Source of the DNA: a virus
Strand: one strand, 5' to 3'
Length of the DNA stretch: 36,685 nt
IMG/VR virus record: IMGVR_UViG_3300025402_000031
Span: 1-36,685 of that record
Part shown: positions 22,484 through 29,944 of the stretch, piece after piece
How positions within the stretch are numbered: the first letter of the stretch is position 1
Layout: each line of letters starts with the position of its first letter
Notes under the pieces: generated by a model
Databases searched by the model: none
What the model was told of the DNA's origin: nothing
Seen by the model: only the letters and a program-made list of their open reading frames with translations
Position numbers and translations under genes: made by a program

Positions 22484-23951
22484 CTTCGTCACTCCCGCTC
22501 TTGTCAGCAGACTTGGCAGACAGGACTTTTACATACAAATCTTCTGCAACGCCGCTCTGAACTTGCTTAAAACAAAATGCACGAAGGTCCATTGGTTTGT
22601 AACCGCAATGTGTAGAAGCCTTAACCATAATCTCTCTGTTGCCTAAAATCCACCGCTTAAGTTGCTGCCAAGACACAGGGGCTTTAGATGCGCCTAAACC
22701 AGCCAGATTAAGCTTAAAGTTTTTGCGTGTGCCGGAGAGTTGCCCTGTGTCTTTTAAAAAGCAGATAGTATCAAACACAGGGTCAAGACCACGCGCTGTA
22801 CCTGAACCGTCTTCTACCCAAATACGAATAAAGCATTCGCGTTGAGGGGTCCACAGTTTGTTCTTAATGGCCTTAACGTGAACGTACCGATAACGGTCTT
22901 TGCCGCCTTCAAATTCTGTTGAAGGTTCTGACTCATCGTAGCCAAGCTTCTTGTCTGGTTTAGGCGAAAACGGCGCAGCAGACAGAGAACGGCTAGTCTG
23001 ACGTAAACGCACATCGGAAAATTGTTGCAACGCGTTGCCGCCCTTTTCAGACTCTTTAGGCCCAAACATTGCCATAGGATTAGCTCGCAGATGGTTTAAA
23101 CCGTAAACGGTTACCATCTTTTGACCCATACGGCCCTTAACACGCTCTAGTTGTTTAGAGAAAGCAGAAGCCTTAACTGAAAGCTGATTGCTGATTTCTT
23201 CCTCGTCTTTAGCCTCAGGCTGCATGGCAGTATAAGAGTCAACAAAGATAATGCCCTGAATCTTATCGTCAGGAGCTTCAACCCAAAGGCCATTGCCGTA
23301 CTTCTTGGTCATGCGTTCGTCTAGAAACTCGCTGACTTTAGCCTTGTGCCTTTTATTCTTCTCATCGAATACTAGCCACCATTTTCCCTCAACGTATCGC
23401 TTATCCGGCAATTCGCGCAGAATCTCAGAGAGCCAATCGTAGAAACGCTCTAGGATAGTCTCAGCCCTATAACGTACACGTCCCGGAGTAACAGTCCCGT
23501 CCTTGTTGACCTTACCAAAGACTTCGTCCATAGAAAGCTTAATGCCCATGCCCTTGAGAATAGAGTGAACATAGGGCTTAGAATTCTTCGTAGAGCCTTC
23601 GAAGTCCATAAATCCGATAATGGGAATGTTGGCTTTAATAGCCGCACCCATAGCAGTTAAAGCTAGAGTAGTTTTTGCACATTGCTCGTTGCCAGCGCCA
23701 GTTAACATACAGGCGCGAATACCGCCGCCCATAACCATGTCTACTTCTAGCATACCTGTAGACATAGGTGGCGCAACGTCCAGGCCAGACGACTCAAAAC
23801 CCTGACGTTTAGCAATTACGTCTAGAGAGTCTGAATACAGAGAATAAACGTCAATCTTAGGGCGCGTGTCTTTTTCTTTTACAGCAGGCTCACGCACCTT
23901 CTTAGCACGTGGAGTTTTTTCTACCGCAACTTTAGATTTTCTTGTAACCAT
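22464..23951 (-). CDS. RecA/UvsX-like recombinase with large insertion
   Basis: A 495-residue recombinase. The P-loop is GNEQCAKTT (residues 87-95), with Ala where most RecA proteins have Gly before Lys93. FMDFEGS holds the catalytic Glu118, IIFVDSYTAM the Walker B Asp238, and L2 is recognised by SEKGGNALQQFSDVRLRQ (301-318), close to RecA's GGNAL...VRL. About 115 residues separate Glu118 from the Walker B Asp, versus ~50 in E. coli RecA, so roughly 65-70 residues are inserted. It catalyses strand exchange for replication and repair and follows the single-strand-binding gene. The ATG has TTAGGAAATTAC upstream. The C-terminus ends in an acidic tail (SGSDEDDNGDD). Confidence 0.95.
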   Translation of the reverse strand: MVTRKSKVAVEKTPRAKKVREPAVKEKDTRPKIDVYSLYSDSLDVIAKRQGFESSGLDVAPPMSTGMLEVDMVMGGGIRACMLTGAGNEQCAKTTLALTAMGAAIKANIPIIGFMDFEGSTKNSKPYVHSILKGMGIKLSMDEVFGKVNKDGTVTPGRVRYRAETILERFYDWLSEILRELPDKRYVEGKWWLVFDEKNKRHKAKVSEFLDERMTKKYGNGLWVEAPDDKIQGIIFVDSYTAMQPEAKDEEEISNQLSVKASAFSKQLERVKGRMGQKMVTVYGLNHLRANPMAMFGPKESEKGGNALQQFSDVRLRQTSRSLSAAPFSPKPDKKLGYDESEPSTEFEGGKDRYRYVHVKAIKNKLWTPQRECFIRIWVEDGSGTARGLDPVFDTICFLKDTGQLSGTRKNFKLNLAGLGASKAPVSWQQLKRWILGNREIMVKASTHCGYKPMDLRAFCFKQVQSGVAEDLYVKVLSAKSADKSGSDEDDNGDD

Positions 23952-23966
23952 GTAATTTCCTAACAA

Positions 23967-24013
23967 AGAAATAAAAATGGGGCTAGGAGAGGCGAACCCC
24001 TGCTAGCCCCATT
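23967..24013 (-). terminator. Intrinsic terminator after the single-strand-binding gene
   Basis: An 11-base perfect stem (23976-23986 with 24003-24013) encloses a 16-base loop that can form a further small hairpin. On the transcribed strand it is followed directly by T-rich sequence (TTTATTTCTTTG). It lies between the single-strand-binding gene and the recombinase, whose ribosome site starts a few bases later, so the recombinase probably depends on read-through. The inner loop resembles a tRNA T-arm. Confidence 0.75.
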
Positions 24014-24039
24014 AGCCTCACACCACCACCTAACATATT

Positions 24040-25524
24040 TTAGAAATCGTCGTCTTCGTCTTCATCATCTACTTTTTTCTTAGACTTAGAGGAAGTCTTC
24101 TTAGCAGCTGGCTTTTTGGACTTAGGAGGTTCAGCTTCTTCGTCCTCGTCTTCGTCGTCAAAATCATCCTCGTCTACTTTCTTTTTAGATTTTGTAGACT
24201 TGGCTGCAGGTTTCTTAGACTTAGAAGGCTTTACATCCTCTTCGTCTTCATCCTCGTCATCCGAATCTTCGTCTTCATCATCAGATTCGTCATCGTCTTC
24301 CTCGTCGTCAAAATCGTCTTCGTCTTCATCTACTTTTTTCTTGGAAGACTTTTTCGCAGCGGGTTTCTTAGACTTAGAAGGCTTTTCGTCCTCCTCATCT
24401 TCATCCTCATCTTCATCCTCATCTTCGTCGTCAAAATCATCTTCATCCTCGTCCTCATCTACTTTGAATTTAGATGACTTCTTAGCTGCGGGCTTCTTAG
24501 CCGATTTACCGGACTTGCTTGACTTAGAAGACTTCTCGTCCTCGTCCTCTTCGTCGTCAAAATCCTCATCAGCATCTTCTTCGTCTTCGTCTTCGTCATC
24601 CTCAACGTGCTTAGACGCCTTAGACTTAGATTTAGTCGAAGCCTTAGAGGATTTCTTAGAAGGCTTATCGTCCTCGTCTTCTTCATCTTCTTCATCTTCT
24701 TCATCCTCTTCATCGTGGCTCTTAGAAGCCTTAATGCTCTTAGGAAGTTTAATCTTATTACGTGTTGCCCAGCTTTCAAAATCACGTTTAATCTCTGAGT
24801 CCTCAACCGTAGGAGCTTCCAGCAAAGACAAATCCCAAGACAGATAGGCCAGCTCTTCTTCTGTGAGAGGAGTACGCTTATCGCCCATTTGTACTTGATA
24901 TTGCTCAGCAGGGGCTTTGTCAGGGTCAAAGTAGACGCGCAAGTCACGTCCAAATTTAACGTCGTTAACTGCGAACGCCTTAACTGCGCCTGTTTTAGGC
25001 GACTCTACTGTGTTAAGCCCCTTCAAGTCCTTGACCTTACCAATGAAAGCACGACCCAAAGAAACAACCATCTTGGGTGTCCATGAATCCGAATCTTTTT
25101 CTTTGAAACCGGTCTTGCGCTCGTCTGCCGTAGGCTTAGGGAGCCGAGCAGGTGCTTTCTTTTGCTCGGAACGAATAATAGCCTGCATAAAGTACGCAGG
25201 GCTATACTGAATATTCTGTTCTTCCTTAGTCATCTTACCATCGGCAACCAGCTTTGCCTCGTAAGCCTGCAGGTCACGCCATGGATCGTATTTTGTGCTA
25301 TCCCGCTCTTGTGAGGCTGTATCAAAAGATGGTACGCTAGTTGGGAACTTTGTCTTCTTACCACTCTTGGTAGTAACCTTAACCCAATAATTTGCCTTAA
25401 CTTGCAAGCCAGGTGTTAGACGAATTGTTACCCATTTTTTCTCTGGGAATTTGTAAATGTTTACAAGGTCCGATTCACGCGGTTGATTTTCCCGTGAATT
25501 ACTTTTTGCGTCATCTAAATCCAT
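24040..25524 (-). CDS. Single-stranded DNA-binding protein, gp32-like, with long acidic tail
   Basis: A 494-residue protein. Residues ~20-260 form the folded part: YKFPEKKWVTIRLTPGLQVK (24-43) and NDVKFGRDLRVYFDP (187-201) fit a gp32-like OB core. There is no cysteine, so T4 gp32's zinc site is absent. Residues 271-494 are a low-complexity tail of Asp/Glu runs separated by basic blocks (KSKKPAAKKSSKKK), about four times over, and the tip is DEDEDDDF, recalling the acidic tips used by single-strand-binding proteins to recruit partners. It lies just before the recombinase. Gp32 proteins coat replicating single strands. The ATG has AAGGAAATTTAAA upstream. Confidence 0.88.
   Translation of the reverse strand: MDLDDAKSNSRENQPRESDLVNIYKFPEKKWVTIRLTPGLQVKANYWVKVTTKSGKKTKFPTSVPSFDTASQERDSTKYDPWRDLQAYEAKLVADGKMTKEEQNIQYSPAYFMQAIIRSEQKKAPARLPKPTADERKTGFKEKDSDSWTPKMVVSLGRAFIGKVKDLKGLNTVESPKTGAVKAFAVNDVKFGRDLRVYFDPDKAPAEQYQVQMGDKRTPLTEEELAYLSWDLSLLEAPTVEDSEIKRDFESWATRNKIKLPKSIKASKSHDEEDEEDEEDEEDEDDKPSKKSSKASTKSKSKASKHVEDDEDEDEEDADEDFDDEEDEDEKSSKSSKSGKSAKKPAAKKSSKFKVDEDEDEDDFDDEDEDEDEDEDEEDEKPSKSKKPAAKKSSKKKVDEDEDDFDDEEDDDESDDEDEDSDDEDEDEEDVKPSKSKKPAAKSTKSKKKVDEDDFDDEDEDEEAEPPKSKKPAAKKTSSKSKKKVDDEDEDDDF
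24043..24714 (-). repeat. Low-complexity region encoding alternating acidic and lysine-rich blocks
   Basis: This DNA encodes the 224-residue tail of the single-strand-binding protein. It consists of GAT/GAC/GAA/GAG runs with repeated basic segments bearing the core KKPAAK. Near-repeats of the same short words occur throughout, so the region is likely prone to replication slippage and length variation between strains. The opposite strand shows a long open frame only because of this composition. Confidence 0.85.
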
Positions 25525-25525
25525 T

Positions 25526-26467
25526 TTAAATTTCCTTTTTACAGTGGTGGGCTAAGATACTTAACTGGTTGCTACTCAAAAATTCTGGTATGCCAAGAGA
25601 CACGCGCAAAATTCCTGATGGGTCAACTCTTTTAGCAGTGCTGGCTATGTGCTGAATATTCTCGTAAGAGGTATCAGGACCTACCGACAAATCTGTTGTT
25701 TCATGCTGTTCATCAAAAGATGATTGCTGATGTTTATCTTGGGCTTCTTTCATAGTATGCGCCTTAGCAGAGTGAAACCAAGTTTGTATAAACGTAGTAA
25801 GCACACCTTGCCTAGAGTCACACCGGTCAATGGCCTTAGATAAAAACATTAGATACGTTTGCACGATATCGTCTAGTTTAAGATACGTATGAACCTGCGT
25901 GTAAACGCCCTTCGCGTTCATTAGCGCCAGCCTAGTGTACTTTTGAACTATAAGCTTTTTGAACGAGTAAGCCTTGTTAGCCCAGAATTGAGATTCTCTA
26001 GCCGAAGCATACAAGTAGGTAGTATCAAAATTCTTTTCAGCAATAGCCAGTTTTAACATTCGGTCATTGTTGGTTATCCTAGTAGCCGGATTATGCACTT
26101 GCATATATCCATTTACAGTATGCTGAAAGATGTTAATTAGCCCAAACAGGAGGCCTCGGTTAAGTAGCATCTCTTTTTGAAAGCTTCTGCTCACCGCACC
26201 TTCGGTAGTAATAGAGTTAAAAAGCAGAGTGGGCAAATCATGTTTGTTTATTCTTGAAAACTTTATTGAAGGCTTATGTGATTGCCAAGCAATTACCTTA
26301 GCGTAGTAGTTGTTTACTAGCAGTGGTAAAGAGGTAACCATAGGGTCAATTGCGGATTCAATAAAATAATCAAGAGTTGCAAGCCATTGATAGCTTGTTA
26401 GGGAACTATCAATACCCTCTTTAATGGATTTAAGTTTAGCAAAAGATTCCGAATGCTGATAAGACAT
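25526..26467 (-). CDS. Protein with sigma-70 region-2-like segment, possible phage sigma factor
   Basis: A 313-residue protein. Residues ~175-236 read LKLDDIVQTYLMFLSKAIDR then CDSRQGVLTTFIQTWFHSAK. That resembles sigma-70 region 2 (L.DDL.QEG..GL..A...FDP..G..FSTYA..WI..A). Flanking sequence is helical; a clear region 4 is not visible, as in T4 gp55, the late sigma factor. If correct, it would redirect host RNA polymerase to phage promoters. Genes for a SWIM protein and a metalloprotease lie just upstream, and the single-strand-binding gene downstream. The identification is moderate: the fold is inferred from one motif, and the rest of the protein matches nothing I know. Confidence 0.88.
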   Translation of the reverse strand: MSYQHSESFAKLKSIKEGIDSSLTSYQWLATLDYFIESAIDPMVTSLPLLVNNYYAKVIAWQSHKPSIKFSRINKHDLPTLLFNSITTEGAVSRSFQKEMLLNRGLLFGLINIFQHTVNGYMQVHNPATRITNNDRMLKLAIAEKNFDTTYLYASARESQFWANKAYSFKKLIVQKYTRLALMNAKGVYTQVHTYLKLDDIVQTYLMFLSKAIDRCDSRQGVLTTFIQTWFHSAKAHTMKEAQDKHQQSSFDEQHETTDLSVGPDTSYENIQHIASTAKRVDPSGILRVSLGIPEFLSSNQLSILAHHCKKEI

Positions 26468-26469
26468 CT

Positions 26470-26883
26470 TTAGACATTCTCAGAATTCTTAATAAGAACA
26501 CGCAAAGCGATTAGGTGCTTGCACATTCCAGGGACGTTACCTGGGTTGGTTGTGTTAGCAGGATCACCGTTGCCGTAAACAATGTCAGCTGCTCCGTTTG
26601 CGTAGAGAGGATACTCCCATCGGAATAAAAAGTCAGGGCAGGAGCAGGATACCTTAACGTTCAGTTTCTTGTCAAGAAAGACAATAGAAGAAACGTAGCG
26701 GTTTAAATCTCGGGAGCGAACTACAGTCTTAGCAGAATTAAATTCTAATGGGGTATAGGTTTTGGCGATAGCAGTTGCCTGACCTAGCCTATTGTATCCC
26801 TTCTTGAAGGCCACGACTTTGACGAAACGCGCATTCATCTTGCGCATTTTTTCGCTGGAATTCATCAACTTAGCTAACTTCAT
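26470..26883 (-). CDS. SWIM zinc-finger protein
   Basis: A 137-residue protein with a SWIM-type finger: VKVSCSCPDFLFRWEYPLY (Cys80, Cys82) and, 39 residues later, GMCKHLIALRVLI (Cys121, His123), fitting the CxCx(n)CxH pattern. The N-terminal half is basic (MNSSEKMRKMNARFVKVVAF). SWIM domains bind zinc and act in DNA- or protein-binding in bacteria, archaea and eukaryotes; the partner here is unknown. The spacer between the two ligand pairs carries YGNGDPANTTNPGNVPG. It sits between the protease and sigma-like genes. GGAG lies upstream of the ATG. Confidence 0.9.
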   Translation of the reverse strand: MKLAKLMNSSEKMRKMNARFVKVVAFKKGYNRLGQATAIAKTYTPLEFNSAKTVVRSRDLNRYVSSIVFLDKKLNVKVSCSCPDFLFRWEYPLYANGAADIVYGNGDPANTTNPGNVPGMCKHLIALRVLIKNSENV

Positions 26884-26895
26884 TTAGTTCTCCAA

Positions 26896-27900
26896 TCAGG
26901 ATTTTTCTACCTGGGTTTTTGCGTAACTAAGAGTCTTTTCTACCAAGTCATGAACTTTACTGGGCAGTTTCTTCTTTGTCCAATAAAAGGAGAAAGACTC
27001 TGCGATTAGTTCCTTTACGTTAGTAGTTGCGTACTCACTAACAATAGGCGCTAATTCTTTTTTAGCAAGTGTGCGCAGGGGCCAGAGAGTTTTTATCTCA
27101 TCTTTGCATTGAGCCTCAAACAGCGTGTCTAATTCAAAAATGCCCACAGAGTGGTCTGCCTTTATTTGGCGAATAATCCAGTTAAAGGCGTTACGCTGTT
27201 CTTCCTCAAGCTGACCTTTAAAATCAGATGGGCGATCTTCGCCGTCAATTAGAAGGTCTAAAAGACTTTGAGATACATCTTTGCGAATTGTCTGGGGTTT
27301 AATGGAGGTATTGTAGAGTCTAATCCAAGCGGCCTGTAGTTTAGGTGCTTTTTGCAGGAAAGAGAAATCTACGTGATGCGCAAGCTCGTGAAGAATAACA
27401 TAAAGGTTATCGTTATGTTTCTCAGGAGCAATCTGCAGGCGGTGCGGATTCTTATCCGGGTGCTTAGAATGCTTATAGCGACCAGCCCACTTACCAGAAG
27501 TCTCAGGTGAGTAAATTTCCCATACGCATTCGTCGGGAAAACTAAAACCTGCTTTAGTAAATACTTTTGCTGCGTCGTCAAAAGCCGTAATTAGTTTAGC
27601 TTTAACCTCTTTAGTTGGTTTATAGAAAAAAGCAATGTCACCAAAAAAGTCATGAGGTACTTTCCCTTTAAGGCAACTGTCTACGTCGAAGCCCCATATC
27701 TTTCCCGATGGAACGTTGTCGTTTAATACTGCAACAACTTCCTTTACCGGAACTTCGTAGGAAGTCTTAAGATGAGGTATATGAGCATCTTTAGCCCCAG
27801 TCAAGTAAGCAATTCCCTTTGCTAACTCGTGAACCTTACCAAAAACAAGCTTGCTACCTTCTTTAGTCCTAACTCGGGCTACCACGTATTGATTTAGCAT
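26896..27900 (-). CDS. Zincin-type metalloprotease
   Basis: A 334-residue protein with VILHELAHHVDFS (His171, Glu172, His175), the HExxH zinc site, and a downstream VKELIAESFSFYW segment whose Glu may be the third ligand. The N-terminal ~60 residues form a separate domain (YVVARVRTKEGSKLVFGKVH). It has no signal peptide or membrane segment, so it probably acts inside the host cell. Substrate unknown. It begins just after a strong terminator and heads the group protease, SWIM protein, sigma-like protein. The ATG has no good ribosome site. Confidence 0.9.
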   Translation of the reverse strand: MLNQYVVARVRTKEGSKLVFGKVHELAKGIAYLTGAKDAHIPHLKTSYEVPVKEVVAVLNDNVPSGKIWGFDVDSCLKGKVPHDFFGDIAFFYKPTKEVKAKLITAFDDAAKVFTKAGFSFPDECVWEIYSPETSGKWAGRYKHSKHPDKNPHRLQIAPEKHNDNLYVILHELAHHVDFSFLQKAPKLQAAWIRLYNTSIKPQTIRKDVSQSLLDLLIDGEDRPSDFKGQLEEEQRNAFNWIIRQIKADHSVGIFELDTLFEAQCKDEIKTLWPLRTLAKKELAPIVSEYATTNVKELIAESFSFYWTKKKLPSKVHDLVEKTLSYAKTQVEKS

Positions 27901-27918
27901 TTGATTTTTTCTATAAAC

Positions 27919-27953
27919 AAAAAAGCCCCCTTGGATACTGTATCCAAGGGGGC
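27919..27953 (-). terminator. Strong intrinsic terminator
   Basis: A perfect 13-base stem (27925-27937 with 27941-27953), loop ctg, with a GC-rich base, is followed on the transcribed strand by six T and then GTTT. It starts 16 bases after the stop codon of the gene ending at 27969. It should end the upstream transcript, leaving the protease group to start from read-through or an unseen promoter in the short remaining gap. Confidence 0.88.
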
Positions 27954-27968
27954 GTTTGAAGACTTTAA

Positions 27969-28916
27969 TTAGGCAATAACATTTAGATTAGCAGGAGAGC
28001 TAATTTGTTCAATTACCGTCAAAGCAGGTTCAGGGTTTGTTTCCTTTACCTCGACGTCTTCAACTGAATCTTCTTTTTCGGGCAAGTTGTTTTCGTAGTT
28101 GACGGCACGGAAGTGACCGGCAGACGTAACGTAAAGAACTGCGAAAGCAGGTTGTCCAAGATTCAGTTCCAGGAAAGCGCCAGCAAAGCCGTCAATTTCT
28201 ACAGCAGTGGAAATTTCGTATCCGTTGTTAACGATAAACGACGTAATCGAATCTTCACGGCTAATGTCAAAAGCATTAGCAACTTCGGTAAGGGAGAGCT
28301 GATCACTCAAAACAAAGCGCAGTGTGTGCAGTGTGTCGCCAGTGTGGAACGGTGATTCTGTGTAAGCAACAAATGCTTCCTCAAGTTCAGGCTTCATAAT
28401 GTTGTCGCCTGCGATTTCCAATTCCGGAGATTGCAGAGAGTCTTCAAAAGAGCCTTGTTCATCAAAAGAACCGTCGCTTTCACGCGCCTGAGCCTCAATC
28501 AAATCCGCCACCTGTAGCGGCTTTTTAGCAGTAATAGCTTCTTCTGTCTTAAGCAAGTCGTTAAGGCTAGAGGAAATCGTTACGCTATCGAAATCAATTT
28601 TCTCTTCACCGTTTTCATCTTCTGGTTCTTGGTCAAGAATAGAAGGATTAAGAATAGCGGCTACCAAAGTCTCCAGTTGGTCGTCAGACCCAACAAAAGA
28701 ACGGTTAGCAAGGAACGTTTCAATGTCTTGTGTTAGAATTTTTTGTTTTTCCGTAACAAAGACAACCTGTTGCGGAAACTGCTCCAAAACCTCAGCCGAC
28801 AAACCTGCGTTAGAAACGGCAATAACGCGGGATTGGGTAGTCCCCTTTTTTGTTTGTCGCGCCCAAACTGAGCCGGGTATAAGAGCAGAAAGTACGTTTA
28901 CATTAGATGGCGCCAT
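27969..28916 (-). CDS. Unrecognised acidic protein
   Basis: A 315-residue acidic protein. Residues ~1-95 form a compact N-terminal part (LIPGSVWARQTKKGTTQSRV), the middle (~96-190) is Glu/Asp-rich and probably disordered, and ~200-275 form a second folded part (LSLTEVANAFDISREDSITS). The C-terminus is Glu/Pro-rich. No catalytic or zinc motif seen. It is the last gene before the strong terminator, and the gap upstream is about 50 bases with an AAAGGA ribosome site. Function cannot be inferred. Confidence 0.9.
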   Translation of the reverse strand: MAPSNVNVLSALIPGSVWARQTKKGTTQSRVIAVSNAGLSAEVLEQFPQQVVFVTEKQKILTQDIETFLANRSFVGSDDQLETLVAAILNPSILDQEPEDENGEEKIDFDSVTISSSLNDLLKTEEAITAKKPLQVADLIEAQARESDGSFDEQGSFEDSLQSPELEIAGDNIMKPELEEAFVAYTESPFHTGDTLHTLRFVLSDQLSLTEVANAFDISREDSITSFIVNNGYEISTAVEIDGFAGAFLELNLGQPAFAVLYVTSAGHFRAVNYENNLPEKEDSVEDVEVKETNPEPALTVIEQISSPANLNVIA

Positions 28917-28967
28917 GAAAAAAATCCTTTAAAGGTGTGGGTGTGTTGCTGCAAAACCAATTCGTAT

Positions 28968-29258
28968 TTACAGTTTTTTAACTTCAGCCTGTTCTGCTAA
29001 CAACGCATCCAACAACCACAAAGGGCTTAAAGCTGGTTTAGTAAATTTGGAATCCACAAACTCTTTAATCCTAGAAGCAGAAAAGGTTACACCCAACAAA
29101 AATGCAGTAAAGCTTTTTTGATCGTCCTTGTAGAAGAATTTTTCATCTAACGGTGCACCTTTGATAAAAAGCAAAGGTGGTGTAGCCAAATTAGCATACA
29201 GCTCTGCAAGACGCTCGCCGTCTTCAGGTGTAATGGCAAATTTGATTTTTGAATTCAT
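28968..29258 (-). CDS. Unrecognised small protein
   Basis: A 96-residue protein beginning MNSKIKFAITPEDGERLAEL, mixed helix and strand, without cysteines or catalytic motifs. The C-terminal half is helical (SPLWLLDALLAEQAEVKK). The ribosome site GAGGAAATAAAAAC precedes the ATG. It lies between two structured gaps: a stem-loop upstream at 29285-29312 and a 51-base gap downstream. No function can be offered. Confidence 0.85.
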   Translation of the reverse strand: MNSKIKFAITPEDGERLAELYANLATPPLLFIKGAPLDEKFFYKDDQKSFTAFLLGVTFSASRIKEFVDSKFTKPALSPLWLLDALLAEQAEVKKL

Positions 29259-29284
29259 GTTTTTATTTCCTCGTTTAAAGAATA

Positions 29285-29312
29285 GGTGCTTGACTAAAAG
29301 TAGCCAAGCACC
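29285..29312 (-). terminator. Stem-loop between genes, weak terminator or processing site
   Basis: A perfect 8-base stem (29285-29292 with 29305-29312) with an additional 3-base inner pairing lies in the 73-base gap after the gene ending at 29332. On the transcribed strand it is followed by TATTCTTTAAACG, a poor T run. It may be a weak terminator, an RNase processing site or an mRNA-stabilising hairpin. Confidence 0.45.
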
Positions 29313-29331
29313 GCTTAAATTGTTTTGCTAC

Positions 29332-29943
29332 CTAGGCGTTTACTGGTCGCGTTTCAATTGTAAGCTTACCAGAATTCGGTGAAAGCTCCTGAACCAAAGG
29401 TACTAAGCACCAAGCCTGAAAGGCTTCCAAGTCTGTTTTTGCAAAAAATTTAAGGCATATCTCTGATTTACTCTCAGTGATTTCTTGAGTAAACGTGTAC
29501 TCATACAGTTTGGTACCTGACGCCGTCATGTTTTTGCTTAACTTCTTTGCGCTTCCTGTCTGCAAAGCTTCTAGCTCGTCGAGACGTTCGTAAAGCCATG
29601 CCATGCCGTCAACAAGACTTCCAGTAGTGCCTACTTCTTTGCCTGCACGAGCTCTTTTATTTTGAAAATCTTCCATCTCGGAACAGGCGTGGTTATAGGC
29701 GTCTGCGCCTTGCGCAACGTAGGTTGCGTCGCAAAGCTTTTCGAGCTCTAAGTTTTTAGCCTCAAGCTGGCCAATCTTAATCTTGTTCTTATTTAGCTTT
29801 ACATCTAGGGATTTTATCCCTGCGCGGTAAGCAATATGCGCTAGAGTAAATGCCGCAGGGCCGTTGTAAGGCACTTCCTGTACACCCAGTTTTTTGTTAA
29901 GCTTGGTAACCAGCTTACTGTAGATTTTGTCAAAGTTTTTCAT
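29332..29943 (-). CDS. Unrecognised charged protein
   Basis: A 203-residue protein. The N-terminal half is basic and helical (DKIYSKLVTKLNKKLG), followed by a coiled-coil-like segment (KNKIKIGQLEAKNLELEKLC, ~residues 49-68). The C-terminal part has beta character (YTFTQEITESKSEICLKFFA). No known motif. The ATG at 29943 directly follows the upstream stop in TAAAATG; an ATG at 29952 overlapping that stop is the alternative. Function unknown. Confidence 0.85.
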   Translation of the reverse strand: MKNFDKIYSKLVTKLNKKLGVQEVPYNGPAAFTLAHIAYRAGIKSLDVKLNKNKIKIGQLEAKNLELEKLCDATYVAQGADAYNHACSEMEDFQNKRARAGKEVGTTGSLVDGMAWLYERLDELEALQTGSAKKLSKNMTASGTKLYEYTFTQEITESKSEICLKFFAKTDLEAFQAWCLVPLVQELSPNSGKLTIETRPVNA

Positions 29944-29944
29944 T

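Noticed and set aside
23976-24013. A tRNA gene suggested by the TTCG loop and 7-base stem
   Set aside because: There is no D-arm, anticodon arm or variable region between acceptor and T-arm, and a T run follows immediately, as in a terminator.
24116-24847. A 243-codon serine-rich open frame on the plus strand
   Set aside because: It is the antisense image of the Asp/Glu-rich tail of the single-strand-binding gene: GAT/GAC/GAA/GAG codons read backwards give TCN/TTC and no stops. No ribosome site or domain supports it.
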